Shown here piece by piece: positions 1 through 10,968 of a DNA stretch of 64,000 bases; positions within the stretch are counted from its first letter, which is position 1, and the number at the start of each line of letters is the position of its first letter. This stretch comes from Aphelenchoides besseyi (Eukaryota; Nematoda; Chromadorea; Rhabditida; Aphelenchoididae). The position numbers and the translations under genes were made by a program. The stretch covers positions 3,410,001 to 3,474,000 of the forward strand of contig JAMPIQ010000002.1 in assembly GCA_024699855.1 (NCBI GenBank). Direction: 5' to 3'. The notes beneath the pieces were generated by a model. The model saw nothing but the letters and a program-made list of their open reading frames with translations. It searched no databases and was not told the origin of the DNA.

Positions 1-826
1 GTGGGAATTTCACGACCACTTCAAAATAGATTCGTCTATAATGGGCTGGGAATTAGAAAGTTTGTAGAAGTGGAATGTGTTTTAATGCTGAAATCTAACC
101 GATAATGTGCAAAACAAAATAACCGCAATTATTTAGATCAACTGCTACGACTGGTGGATTGCTTCGCGATCTGTTCATTGTACTCGTCGCATCGTTGATC
201 ATCTCGGTGCCCGCTGGTTATGGGATTGTTCAAACATCAACTCGTAATTTGGCAACCGAATACCTGAGCATGATAGATGATGGCAACGATGCAAAACAAT
301 TGATTATGTACACCGCTGATGTGCGTCGTGATTGGGGAACGATGGTTTTCGTTTACGGTGGAATGATTTTCGGCACAGCAACTGTTTGGCTGTTCGCCTA
401 TTACATGTACAAGAGTTTCAGCGCTGTCCAAGGAAGTCGTGATGCGACCGTTAGTAACCGTACAATCGCAATGCAACGAGAGTTTGCCAAATCGCTTGTC
501 GTTCAAACGATCAACACTGCGATCTTTGTTATGACGCCTCTATTTCTCATTTGTGTTGCTTTGGCTCTTCGTTGGGACTACCCGCTGGTTGGTGCCGGAA
601 TTATGTAAGTTGCAATGGAAGTACAAATATACAAAGCTTTTTAAGGTCTCCGCTCAACTGGCTTCCCGCTGTCAACGCGATCATTATTATCTCCATGATT
701 AAGACCTACAGAAACTATATCATTAAACTGTTTGGAAAGAAACAGATCTTAGACGCGAGCAGCACACCTATCAAAACTCTCAGTACTTTCACAACGATTC
801 CGAGTGCTTCTAAATGTCCCGCCTAA
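1..826 (+). CDS. Nematode chemoreceptor GPCR, Str superfamily (5' end outside window)
   Basis: Three exons fit: 1-59 (open from the edge), 137-604 and 646-826, with consensus gt/ag introns and continuous frame. The protein is a 7TM serpentine receptor of the Str/Srd/Srh/Sri superfamily, expected in chemosensory cilia. What shows this: hydrophobic segments (DLFIVLVASLIISV, GGMIFGTATVWLFAYY, VQTINTAIFVMTPLFLICV), the stretch AMQREFAKSLVVQT before TM6, which resembles the Str-family KxLQxxLxxxLxxQT motif, and a last exon with LNWLPAVNAIIIIS followed by a short basic tail, like the PxxNPxxxI end of TM7. The N-terminal TMs are lost to the window edge. The family assignment is firm; the subfamily (Str versus Srd or Srh) is inference. 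Confidence 0.8.
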
Positions 827-1243
827 CACTCTTATCTTTTAACCGAATATTGTCTATGAACTATAAAATTGTATTTTGAGATATGAACTCGGATCCTAAT
901 TTCCACAGACTATTCGAAAACGTAAACACGCACTTTCATTAATAGAATTAACGATTGTAACAAGAGCGAATACAATGTTGAGTCAGAGTAATGTTCGAAT
1001 CCAAAAACCCGATTATTCCTCTAATAATTTAATATCAGGCTCTATTGAGATCACCCGTCGAACATTAGCCCACAGGTTTGTGTGCTTTCTGAGTCCGGAA
1101 TTTTAAATTTTTATCAAAAAGACTTCCAAATCTCTGAATGAAACTCGACGCTTTACAGGTGACATTTAAAGCAGTATAGAGCATGAAAGACCACAGTCAT
1201 AGTTCCTGATCTTCATTTGTCGTGTGTAAATTTCAACAATCCA
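827..1243. other. Intergenic spacer between two chemoreceptor genes
   Basis: About 0.4 kb of AT-rich sequence between the stop of the first receptor and the start of the next, both on the plus strand. I see no coding frame with splice support, no RNA gene and no clear AATAAA for the upstream gene. It should hold the 3' UTR of the first gene and the promoter of the second. Confidence 0.6.
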
Positions 1244-2615
1244 ATGGAGCGTTTTATTTTCAAGCACGAAGAATGGGAACGAATGTACAACTGCGATCTG
1301 ATCGACGTCAATTCGATTCCGATAGCCGAACGAAGACACATCGTTGCTGGGATCACTCTTGTTCTTATGACTATTGTCCTTGAGCTCCTTTATCTTCCTT
1401 GTTTGATCGTCATATCGAGACACACTCAACATCCATGCTATCGTATTATGTTGTTCATTGGTAAGAAACAGATTTGCCGAGAATAGTCGCTTGTTTTTGA
1501 AGGCATCTTCGATTGCTGTTCTATGCTTTTTACGGGAATCTACACGGGCTTAGGTTTATCGTCCGGATTCGTTTTTTGCTCAAATCCAACCCTCATTTAC
1601 CTTGCAGGGGTTGCAGGCACAAGTACCGTTAATTGACAATACGAAATTAGTATTCGATAATATTTAGGTTTGTGGGCGGTGGTTTCACTTAGTTCGCTAA
1701 TTTTGGCGGCGAATCGTTGTGTCGAAGTTATTTCGAGCTACTGGGGTCGCAAGTTGTTTGAAGGTCAGAAAGTTAAACTCTGGCTAGTTGCTCCCTGTTT
1801 GTACGGTTAGTGGCACACAAAAGAACCGATAATTTAATTGAACAAAAAACAACTTGAGAACAAACTTTCAGGTCTTTTTGTCGTCTGGACAGCGAATCCG
1901 GGACTTTTGAATTCCATTTACACAGCCTGGATGTTTCATCCACATGTTGGATATTTGCGCAATGTTACAACAGTTAGTGTTCGGCTTCTTGAACTACAGT
2001 ACATGCTTTTAGTCAAACAACGAATTCGTTCAACCAGTTCATTATCTAAACAATGCATTCGTTACAATTTGTCTTCCATTATTGTATCTTATGTTCGGTA
2101 TCTCACTGTCGATCCAACGTTCATTTCTTAAGCGTTTGAATTCGACAGATGAACGTAACAGTCTAATCGACAAGTACAGCACGTTTGTTCAAGTGCTGCT
2201 CATTTCACTCCTCAACGTTGTTGTTTCGATTGTTAGTTGAAAAAAAGAATCCAAGAATATCAAAGAGTTTTAGCTTTACATTTACATTCAATACGCCAAC
2301 TCTCCAGTTTTATTTCTGCTAGCTACGTTCTCATGGCTCGGAGTTCATGGATTTCCTGCGATCATCTACTTGAGTCTGAACCGAGTCATCAGAAGCGGTG
2401 CGTGGAAGCTCATTAAAAGCTCGTTCTTCATCTCACACACGTCGATGACCGTCTCAATGGCAACGACGTCTTCGCAACCGCAAAGTACGAAACAAATTGA
2501 ATATTCAATGAATCCAGTTGTTTTTTCAGTGAGCCTTGTAGTTGCTGGACAGCCATCGACGATCGCCGTTCCACCGCTTTTACATCCCAACCGACTTCCT
2601 GCCCTAGAACGATGA
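1244..2615 (+). CDS. Serpentine chemoreceptor, Srt family (378 aa)
   Basis: Exons 1244-1460, 1503-1622, 1668-1805, 1872-1972, 2013-2231 and 2274-2615 join in frame to 378 aa. It is a G-protein-coupled chemoreceptor of the Srt (Srt/Srx) type. Srt hallmarks seen: an N-terminal MYNCDL Cys region, GITLVLMTIVLELLYLPCL as TM1, HPCYRIMLFIG leading to IFDCC, the TM3 exit LAANRCVEV, the loop WMFHPHVGYLRN, NNEFVQPVHYLNN, and the C-terminal GVHGFPAIIYLSLNRVIR. The ATG at 1244 is chosen because it precedes the acidic extracellular head. The last exon could carry one more in-frame intron (about 2487-2529); both readings stay open. A poly(A) signal lies 25 bp after the stop. It is tandem with the Str-type gene upstream. 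Confidence 0.8.
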
Positions 2616-2639
2616 TTCTAAGAAATGTAACATTGCCGA

Positions 2640-2645
2640 AATAAA
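2640..2645 (+). terminator. Poly(A) signal AATAAA of the Srt receptor
   Basis: Canonical AATAAA 25 bp after the stop codon at 2615, on the same strand. Confidence 0.6.
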
Positions 2646-2923
2646 TTGAATTTGTCAGCGTCTGATGACGAACTCAAAAGATTAAAATTTAACGTAAAAA
2701 CCGTCTATGACCGATAGGTAACCAAAAGAGAGAGTGGATAGTTGCCTCTTGAACATCTGTTCAAACATCCATCGAAAATCAGTCCACAAATCCCAAGTGA
2801 TATTCCCGATTTTCAGATAAACCGATTGAATTCGCATACTATTAAAACAATTTACAAAAAACGTTAACTAAACAACTCAATCCACACCTTTTTTTCATCG
2901 TAACTGCACCTTTCAAGTTCTTA

Positions 2924-3171
2924 TCAAAATGCTTCAGGGGTCTTCTCGTATGTCGCGGTTTCGATTGCTTCCTTCGATGTGTTTTCCTTCTCTTCGACTT
3001 TCTTTTCCTCCTCTTTAACCGGATGTTTAATTGGAATTCGGTGCTTTTCGTTCTATTGAAACTGTTTGACAAGTCGAATTCGTTTGCAGCTCAGAAAAAG
3101 TTTTTGCGTCATCAAACTTGTTTTCTCTTGTCTATGAGTAATGTCGTAACCGGGACTACAGGCAGACGCAT
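2924..3171 (-). CDS. Small acidic/lysine-rich protein of unknown function (about 60 aa)
   Basis: Not recognised. On the minus strand an exon 3118-3171 (starting MRLPVVPVTTLL, ending DKRKQ) joins in frame across a 65-bp intron with acceptor tttcaatag to exon 2924-3052, which reads NEKHRIPIKHP, then a Lys/Glu-rich run (KEEEKKVEEKEN), and ends TPEAF before TGA. The intron phases match and codon choice resembles neighbouring genes. The reading frame stays open upstream of the ATG (up to about 3220), so the true start may be further 5' in another exon. It lies head to head with the GT14 gene at 3371, so the two may share a promoter. The charged tail suggests a disordered region. A longer non-coding shadow frame overlaps it. 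Confidence 0.4.
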
Positions 3172-3370
3172 CTGGATTTTAAAGACATTCAATTTTGCAG
3201 CCTTTTGTTCGTATACTACACGAGACTATTAAGAATTCGTTTTAGTTAATCAACTTGGCCAATCGAATAAACATGACGAGGTTTTGAGGTCGTTCGAAAG
3301 AAGGTTTGTTTATATTTCGAGTTTGAAAGGAGTGTTTAGATTCTGCAAACTTTCGTCATAAACAGTCGAG

Positions 3371-5179
3371 ATGCAAAGCAGAATTGTTGGTTTGATCTTC
3401 GGGTTTCTACTTCTGATAATTGTGCTGTGGACGTTCATCGAAGACGAACAACCGGTGCATATCGCTTATAGATCAAGTATGTCGGCAAGTAGGTACCGAG
3501 CTTATTTACACTTAAGTAAATGCTTTCAGATACGTGGCTTAAACGGGATTTGTTGAGGTTTCAATCAAAACAAAACGATGAGTTCAAAGACCGTCGATTC
3601 GTTCGACCCGCTGAGACCGAACACGTTCCCTGTGATAAAGTCTTTAATCCGAACGTCGATCGTTTCTCTCTAGCGCGTAAGTATCGAGTTAAATACGACG
3701 ATCCAAGAGAGGAAGCTCATCTGCCGATGGATTGTAAATCGATTAAGAAGCGAAACAATTTCTACGAACAGCCACTTTCTGAAGCGGAACGAGACTTTCC
3801 ATTAGCTTATGCTCGTAACATCTTTTCCGATTATCGCTTCATTGAAATGGAGTTGTCAACGACCTACGCGCCTCAAAATCACTATTGTTTCTCGATTGAT
3901 GGAAACAGTTCGCCAATCTTCAGAAAACGCATGATGAATCTAAGTCGTTGTTTTCCGAATATCTACATCACGAATCTTACGCTACGAATGGACAGCGCCG
4001 GTCACAACACCAACGCACATCATCAGGAATGTTTGAAGATTTTGGGTGTTCCGTCAAAAGAATGGCGCTACGTGATGCTTTTGCAGGTAAACCAACCCAC
4101 GACTTTAACTTTAAAGCTGCTTTAGAATTATGACGTCATGTTGAAGACAAATCAAGAGCTAGTACAGATTCTGACTTGGTGTGTTACGATCCTTTTGTGA
4201 AATTGGACTTCTTGTAAAAAGGTCGGACTTTTTACAAGAAGTCCAATTTCACAAAAAGGCCCTAACATGTTATATAGGTACAACGGAACGAATGATGTGA
4301 CCACAGAAGTGCGCACAGAAGTCAGTCGCTTTAAACGAACGTTTAATTCCCTTAAATTGTTCAAAGATCGTACGTTCGGGTTCCAATGTTAACATTATTG
4401 AAGATGTTTTAGCCAAAAGAAATTTTCTTACAGTCAACGGGATACCACCAACTTTGGGCGTGACGAGGAGTTTCGTGCAAAACACCATGTCTCGTGAAGC
4501 AATCGATTTCATCCTGGAAAAATTGAATCTGAACCTCTTGATTGAGTTGTTCAATGCGGAGGATTGGACCGGAGATGAGTACTTGACTTCGACCTTGAAC
4601 AGCGACGATAACATCCAGCTACCCGGCGGCTTCACCAGAAGATGCAAACAGTCTGGAATTATCATCGGAAAAACAAGGTAACAATTCAGAATTTCGGAAA
4701 CAATTATATTGCAGATACAATGTTTGGATACGCAACAAAACGATATGCGATTCACAACTGTGGCGACATAACGCGTGTATTTTTGGGTTGGAAGATTTGC
4801 GGCCAAAATTTGTGGACAATCCGTTTTTCATTGCAAACAAACTTATGCCCAGTTACGACTTTGCGGCGATAACTTGTCTGCATGAAGTAGTGTTCAACCG
4901 AACTTATCACGACCGAGGGTTTTATCGACTGAACAAAGACGAATACGTCAAACTACCTCAAGTGAGTAGTCGATTGATAATGTGAATGAACTGAAGAGTT
5001 TTAGGTTCGTTTTAACAAACAACGAAACCGTTTGGGTGCAAGTTTTGATCCGGGAAAGTTTGATTGCACTAAACATCAAAACGAGTACATCGGAACGAAT
5101 ATTCTTAGATCCGGGTTGCGTGTAAGTATCTTGTTATGTGTAAACAATCGACTTGAGATTTCAGATTATCGAAACTTAA
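3371..5179 (+). CDS. GT14 core-2/I-branching beta-1,6-N-acetylglucosaminyltransferase-like (483 aa)
   Basis: Eight exons (3371-3476, 3530-4086, 4126-4178, 4278-4369, 4413-4677, 4715-4961, 5005-5121, 5165-5179) sum to 483 aa plus stop. It is a type II Golgi enzyme: a short N-terminus, a signal anchor (LIFGFLLLIIVLWTF), then a stem and catalytic domain. Family hallmarks seen: SEAERDFPLAYARNI, YAPQNHYCFSIDG, CFPNIYI, DSAGHNTNAHHQECLK, WRYVMLLQNYDVMLKTNQELV, NDVTTEV, MSREAIDFI, DEYLTSTL, HNACIFGLEDL and FFIANKLMPSYDF. GT14 enzymes transfer GlcNAc (or xylose) to glycans; worms have many copies whose substrates are mostly unknown. The fourth exon is preceded by a hairpin-containing intron, listed separately. 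The last exon is only 15 nt (IIET plus stop). Confidence 0.85.
4193..4256. repeat. Perfect 29-bp inverted repeat filling an intron of the GT14 gene
   Basis: Bases 4193-4221 and 4228-4256 are exact reverse complements (left arm begins ttttgtgaaattgg, right arm ends ccaatttcacaaaa), separated by a 6-base loop gtcgga. The hairpin lies wholly inside intron 3 (4179-4277) and makes up about two thirds of it. In the pre-mRNA it would fold into a long stem and bring the two splice sites together. It looks like a foldback/MITE insertion. Confidence 0.9.
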
Positions 5180-5310
5180 GGGTACAAATCAGTGACTGCG
5201 TTTTCTATCATTATGCTTCTTACGGGTTTCCAAAATTCATATCCTATTTGCTTCATAGCTGAGATTCTATATATGATTTACCAGAAAAACAATGAAAATC
5301 CTGAAAAATG

Positions 5311-6842
5311 TTATTTTAACGAGCAATGAGAACGACGGGGTGGATATGAACTGTGAATCAGTCGTCGATCAACCAATGATCCACTTGTTACGGTAACTGC
5401 ACGATAACGACGTTGTTTCTGTCGTTTATAGCGGGCAACTCGTTCGAAAACCTCGTCATCTTCCTCTTCGGTTTGTGGAATCTCTGTCAATCCAAAACCC
5501 ATTCGAATCAAACGACGAATGTGATGGCGCTGAGGTCGAGCACAAATACCACATGGGCAGAGCAAAGAACGAATGGTATCTTGGTACATTGCGCGAATAT
5601 CTTTGTTCGTTAAACCGTAGATAATCGGTTTGATTATGCTCGTCGACACACCAATCGTCTGACATATCAAGTATCTACGGTTCACAGTCAAAAGCCAAAT
5701 GATGCAAACCTACCGATTGTAAGAGAATTCAACGATTTCAAAAAGATGCAAGAACGTGAACAAGGTCATTGGTAACCAATGTAACAGAAACACGAATACA
5801 AGAAAAGCCAACATCATGAAGTTCTCTCTAAAATGACAATAAAAATCGATTTCCGAATCGGATACCTGTTTTTTATTGGGGTTCCACAATAAGCAGGTAA
5901 AAGTGCGGGATCTTTTTTCATTTGTCTGCAAGCGTAATACGAAAGTAAGAGCCCAAAGAGCGGTAGTACGTAGAGTAGAACAAGTGTTACAATCAAGTAC
6001 GCTTCCTGACTAATTAACGGCACTCGATCCCAACCGCTTTCCGTGCAGATGGTTGGTCTTGTCATATTGCATTCTACGAGAGCTTTGTTCAAATGTTCCA
6101 CATCGTCCCAAGGCTCAAAGTAGTTGACGACTTCAACCGATATCGACAAAACGTATGGAGCTGCCAGAAACGACGAAATCAAAAAGATAAGTGTAAACCA
6201 ATGAGAATTGAATTTGAAACGATAAGAACTAAAAGCTCTGTTGTTAGTATTAATTGGCGCTTGCTTACATGTATTGATGAGCAGCCAATACACTTAACGT
6301 CAGGTAGGAAGCGTAGAAGGTTGATGCTTTGAAGAAACTTGCCTGAATTTCTAGAAGGTTAAAACACTTTTGATAACAACGATACCATTTTACAAGCGAA
6401 ATCGTCAAAACCCCAAAACAAATGGAAAATCATTAGCAAATTGACAGGTGCATTTGCACATTGAAGACAATCGGTTAGAATGTGCGAACCAATCAGATAG
6501 TTACGAGGACGTCTTAGATTGGTTGCATGATATAAAATAACTAACGTGAACAAGTTGCTAAACAATCCGAAAGCTGAGGTTCCCAAATAAGCGGCCATCG
6601 TTGCTCCGATTCCATCTTCCTGATAATTAAATCCGTCCTTAACGTTCGATTTGGAAACCAAAGACATGTTCGAATCTACCTGGATGTCTCGTATCTTGTT
6701 CAGGTACTGACAAACGGACAACCCAATTTGTTGAAAGGCCGGACGATTTTCCTTCAATCACGAGATTTAACTGGAAACTGATGAGCCCTACTAACCAGGA
6801 CCTGATGCAAATTGAAGTAGTTGATCTCCAAGTTTGATTCAT
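5311..6842 (-). CDS. Rhodopsin-like neuropeptide receptor (FMRFamide/NPY-receptor type, about 443 aa)
   Basis: Six minus-strand exons (6792-6842, 6386-6751, 6269-6342, 5866-6228, 5714-5827, 5311-5674) join in frame. Seven TMs are visible: SAFGLFSNLFTLVIL, the TM3 Cys in FACKM, LTLSVLAAHQY in place of DRY, WFTLIFLISSFLAAPYVL, AYLIVTLVLLYVLPL, FMMLAFLVFVFLLHWLP, and STSIIKPIIYG in place of NPxxY, followed by a long basic tail with CPCG, a possible palmitoylation site. These features fit FMRFamide/neuropeptide-Y-like class A receptors. The start at 6842 (MNQT, a potential N-glycosylation site) is chosen because a perfect acceptor tttttcag sits 2 bp upstream, as for a spliced leader. An internal Met at 6667 is the conservative alternative. 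The ligand cannot be told from sequence. Confidence 0.75.
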
Positions 6843-7123
6843 TCCTGAAAAACGACCAAAAAGACGATGTGCTCGACTGTTCGGTCATTACTCTCAAAAA
6901 CCGACTGCCGCCAACTATCGATCGATCGAACAAATCGACAAAACTCGTGCTCTTCACTTCATTCGTCAAGTCGGATTTGCATAATCAGCACTTGCACTCG
7001 AACAGAAATCTAACTCGTGACAACGAGCAGACGTTGATGAACGTTGGACAATTTCCGGTTCAGAAACCTAGAACGTCGATCGAACTTTCCGATTTGCAAT
7101 GCTTATTGATGACAATCGTTTAA
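6821..7123 (+). other. Plus-strand open frame of doubtful coding status, antisense to the receptor 5' end
   Basis: A 100-codon plus-strand frame without family resemblance (contains SVITLKNRLPP and NQHLHSNRNLTRDN) ends at 7123, and AATAAA follows at 7219-7224. It overlaps the first exon of the minus-strand receptor. It has no good splice acceptor or convincing ATG. Codon composition is compatible with coding, so it could be the last exon of a small gene, or chance. I give it low weight. Confidence 0.2.
6843..6848 (-). promoter_or_regulatory. Probable spliced-leader acceptor upstream of the neuropeptide receptor
   Basis: On the minus strand the run cgtttttcag ends 2 bp before the ATG at 6842. 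In nematodes an acceptor with no matching donor just 5' of a start codon marks a trans-splice site. This supports the longer N-terminus. Confidence 0.45.
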
Positions 7124-7754
7124 TAGTTCAATTCTAAAGTTACGTGCTTATACAAGAGTTGATGTTTTAGTTCTGAGCGATGTGTTTCTTTTTTCAACGT
7201 ATATAGGGATGATTAAAGAATAAATGCATTCAGCATTGGCATTCTTTAAATAGCCGTTGCAAGTACCAAATGTGCAGATTTTGATCGAACACAACGAATT
7301 CAAACTGTGGTTTAGAAAAGTTGTGAAGATTTTTGGTTTTGAGTTTGTTGTGGTTCGGAGATGATCGCTTGAGTAAATGGGCGGGTGGATCGATTATGAA
7401 TGATGATGGTGCATCTTCTCGACGGTTGTCGTTCTTTCCCGCCTCCGGTTGAAAGTTATTTCTTTAACTTTCTTTTTGATTGTTGCAAACGTTTCACGGT
7501 TATCCTTAACTCATCACATTTGGGTCAACTGAAGTGTTTCTTCTATTGTTGTTCTCTTCGACTCAATCGCTCATCTCGCGGTTTGATGAACTCACGATTT
7601 GACGTCCGGTAAAAAGCACATCCTCCCGAAACATTTCGATTGCTGGGATGCCTGTGGCGATTAGAAGTCTCGAGTTCTGAACGATCTAGACAGAAAACGC
7701 AAGTGTTCGGCATTTCAACGTTTTACCTTTCATGCGCATATCATTCGATAGATT
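7124..7754. other. Gene-free stretch upstream of the MLT-10-like gene
   Basis: About 0.6 kb. It holds AATAAA at 7219-7224 (plus strand) and probably the promoter and 5' UTR of the moulting gene that starts at 7755. No spliced coding frame or RNA gene seen. Confidence 0.5.
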
Positions 7755-10700
7755 ATGCTAATTTGGATCGTTAATTGTTTTCTTGCGTTTGTTTTCGTGG
7801 ATTCAGGTTCGTTTTCAAGTAGCTAGTTGATTTGATTCGTGAGCTTAGTTATCTCGATGTTACATGGAACAGATAAGATTCAAACTCATTACGATGAACA
7901 CGGCGCATTTGTGATTCCGATGGCCGACCACCACTATCTCGATCTCTACAAACACTGGACGGCTCAAAGCATCTCTTCGGTTATGTCTGTTATTGCTCAT
8001 CAAGAGTAAGGAACAAGACTTCATTGTTGTCATTCATTTGTGTATTTTAGTTTGGAGAATCAACCGGATGACGTCAAGAATGAATTCTATTCGTGTACCA
8101 AACGCGCTAAAGACGTTCATCTTCACGCTCGTTGTCTCTCGAAGTTGTGGGATGGCAAATTCGATGCCGTGAAACAAAACGGACGACAAGTCAGTAATAT
8201 CTTTTTTAATGGTTTCTTATGTCCGCTAACTAGTCTGTTTGATCTTTTGATCTCTGATCTGTAGTTATTTACGACGATCGTCAACCTTCTAAAAGTGAAG
8301 GTTTGGCATTGACGGGATTGATGTCTGCTCGTTCGTCTACAGTCCACACATTTCTTGATTAATCGTTCCGGTCATAATCGAGAAAGAAGAGCGATCGTAA
8401 ATTCAAGTTTCACGGATGGACGGGAGGTGCGAAGCCAAAACCGGACGGGCGTCCATCTTATCATCCGTCGCGCCTCTCGACACATTCCCTTATAAAAACA
8501 ATTATGATGTTACGAAAACTTTCTCAGATTAATTCGATTTGACGTGAAAATTTGCGACATTTCCACTCGAAATCTCAACTGATTGATACGCAGCCAAATA
8601 GCACAAACGTTTCAGACGAAATCGCAGCGATTGGAACAACTTCGCTATCGAAAACCGACCGAATGGATTGGCGGTTTTCGAACTCGTCAACGTCGAAGCA
8701 TTCGAGTTCAACATCGAAATGGTTACCAATTGAGGAGCACTCGACACGAGAGCATTTCGCCGTTGGGATTTGTGGCCAGGAGTATACTGAAAGGTGTTTT
8801 GGCTTCAAAAAACCGAACTCAACAGACGAGTTGGCAGGAAGTCGTCGAAAGAGCCAAAGTTATTCACACCAAAACTGAGAATGAACGAAAACAAATGCTC
8901 AATTCCGAAGAAGAAGACGAGAATGATGGCGAGGAAACGAAAATGTTCCGTGGAATCTCCGATCAATTGGAATCCGAGATACACAAAGTGGTCAGTTAAT
9001 CGGACAACTAGTTTGAACAACCTCAATAGTTTAGGCCAATCCTTATAAACATCGTTGGTCGCAAACACGAAAAGTTTCGAATTCCGGAAGTTCACAAAAT
9101 CAACAAAGAGATCAACAACGAACCGATCCGAAAGAACGTTTCAGTCAACTTCTTCGTGATGGCATTCGACTCGGCTACTCGTTAACGGGCGGCAATCTCA
9201 CGGGTTTTAACGACAAACCTTTGCGCGTAATGTCACCGCGATTCCTTAGTGTTATGCCCGAGATTGAATCACAAAATGAAACGGTAAGTTCTAACCTATA
9301 ACATTGTCTACTTTAACTTAAGATTAACCTGGTGTCTCCATCGCTGCTAAGTTTACATAACGAAGGTCGTGGATTGGAACAACTGACGAGTCTACCGAAC
9401 TTACTACATGGTTTTGGTGACGAAGATCAACAGGCATGGTTGAATTTGATTGTCGAGAGTGCGGGTGTTCGCGAGGAGTTGGATAAATTGGAAGAAGTTA
9501 GTTTAAAGATTTGAATAAATTCAAACAAGTTGACTTCAGATGCCAAAACCTGAAGCATCTACAGCCTCTGTAGTTCCTGATCTGCTCTCCGATTTACCTT
9601 CCAAATCTTATCCACCTACAGATTCTCCGTTTCACAGGTTTCATGATGCCATTGCCCAGTACAAACGAGAGGCCTTCAAACCAAACGGTCAACCGTTGTA
9701 TTTTACGAAGAAAAACGCAACTCGAATCTACGGTTCAGTTGGAGCCCGACGAATTGAAACGTGGCTTGCTCTGCAATCAGCTCTTAGTGAACAGCAGGTT
9801 AGTTGTTGTGAAGGTTATTGATCTTAGTTTTGATTCAGTTAAAAGAATTGAATAGAACGGGAATGGCAACCATGACCGGCGCTCAACTGCATATGCTCTA
9901 CGGTCCGCAATCGCCGTACAATAATTCTGAAGCCTTGAATCGACTGCACGACGTTGTTGTTGGAAAATCTCAACATGAACATCGTCGCAATATGCAACAT
10001 ACCGTTCGACAGTTTGCAGCGGCCGAATCTTTCAAATTGAAACGACAAAAAGATGTTGTTGCCAATCCGGTTAGTTTACATTATCAGGATACTAATTAAT
10101 TTGAACATTCTAGATCGTTTTCTCTCCCATTCTTCCTGGTATTACCGTCAACAGTTTCGTCTATTTCTCTCCACTAGTTAGTTTTATTGCATCGTTACAA
10201 GCAAACATGATTGCAGGTATTCTCACCACTGATTGGTGTTTTCACAATTCTTGGACCGTTGATTCTGAGTCCGTGGGTAAGTAGTCTTTGTGTTCCTGTA
10301 GCTATAAACAAATGTAGATCTTCACACCGTTGATTCTGTCGCCAAAATTGATGAGTCCAATTATAATTTCACCATTTATGTTCTCTCCGACCATTCTAAG
10401 TCCCTACGCACTCCATCCAGTGATCTTAAGGTTCGTTGATATGCTAGATTCATTAATGGCCATTCAGTCCCGGAGTATTTAATCCGCTGATCTTGTCTCC
10501 TCTGCTTTTAGGACCCTCGATTCTTTCTCCACAAGTGAGTTTTCATTTCGAACACAATTCATTGATTGTTTAGGCTTTCACACCTTTCATTTTAAGTCCC
10601 TACGTGTTGAGTCCGGTAACTGAAAACTCGTCTACGGTTAATCGTGCAATTGTCTTTAGGTTATTTTGTCGCCTAGTGTTGCTAGTCGTAAGTTATACAT

Positions 10701-10927
10701 TTCTCGTGTTTTACATGACTATCGTTTAGCTCTCGTGCTCAGTCCTTTCGTTCTTTCACCGTAGGTTAATCCAAAAAACTTTGAATATTGATGATCTCAA
10801 TTGCAGAACTATCTTTTCGCCTCAAGCGTTTTCTGGTTTGTTATTATCACCCTATGCATTTTCGCCAGTCGTATTCTCGAAACTCTACTTCTTCCGACTT
10901 ATTTTGTCACCAAGTATTTTTTCTTAG
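7755..10927 (+). CDS. MLT-10-like moulting-cycle protein (DUF644 family)
   Basis: Secreted protein of the nematode MLT-10 family, expressed with the moulting cycle and thought to act in the new cuticle. Exon 1 (7755-7806) encodes a signal peptide (MLIWIVNCFLAFVFV). Further exons: 7873-8005, 8051-8193, 8265 to about 8340, a stretch of uncertain splicing (8341-8614), about 8615-8990, 9035-9283, 9323-9496, 9540-9797, 9839-10069, then many short exons 10114-10176, 10217-10276, 10318-10430, 10468-10534, 10574-10615, 10660-10687, 10730-10760 and 10807-10927. The middle holds the globular family domain. The C-terminal 270 codons are an array of short hydrophobic Ser-Pro units (LILSP, FILSPYVLSP, FVLSP), which is the family signature. 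Intron phases agree throughout from 8991 on. The family call is strong; the exon structure near 8.3-8.6 kb is not resolved. Confidence 0.8.
10114..10927 (+). repeat. Ser-Pro hydrophobic tandem repeat array at the C-terminus of the MLT-10-like protein
   Basis: Eight short exons encode a chain of degenerate 5-8 residue units with consensus hydrophobic-hydrophobic-(L/F)-S-P, for example IFSPQAF, LLLSPYAFSP, LILSPSIFS. The unit recurs more than 20 times. This tail is typical of MLT-10 relatives. Confidence 0.8.
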
Positions 10928-10957
10928 AGATTGTGTAATCAATTTAATAGCTAATCA

Positions 10958-10963
10958 AATAAA
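10958..10963 (+). terminator. Poly(A) signal AATAAA of the MLT-10-like gene
   Basis: AATAAA 31 bp after the stop at 10927. It lies 6 bp from the stop codon (10969-10971) of the convergent DUF229 gene, so the two transcripts overlap tail to tail. Confidence 0.6.
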
Positions 10964-10968
10964 CTTAA

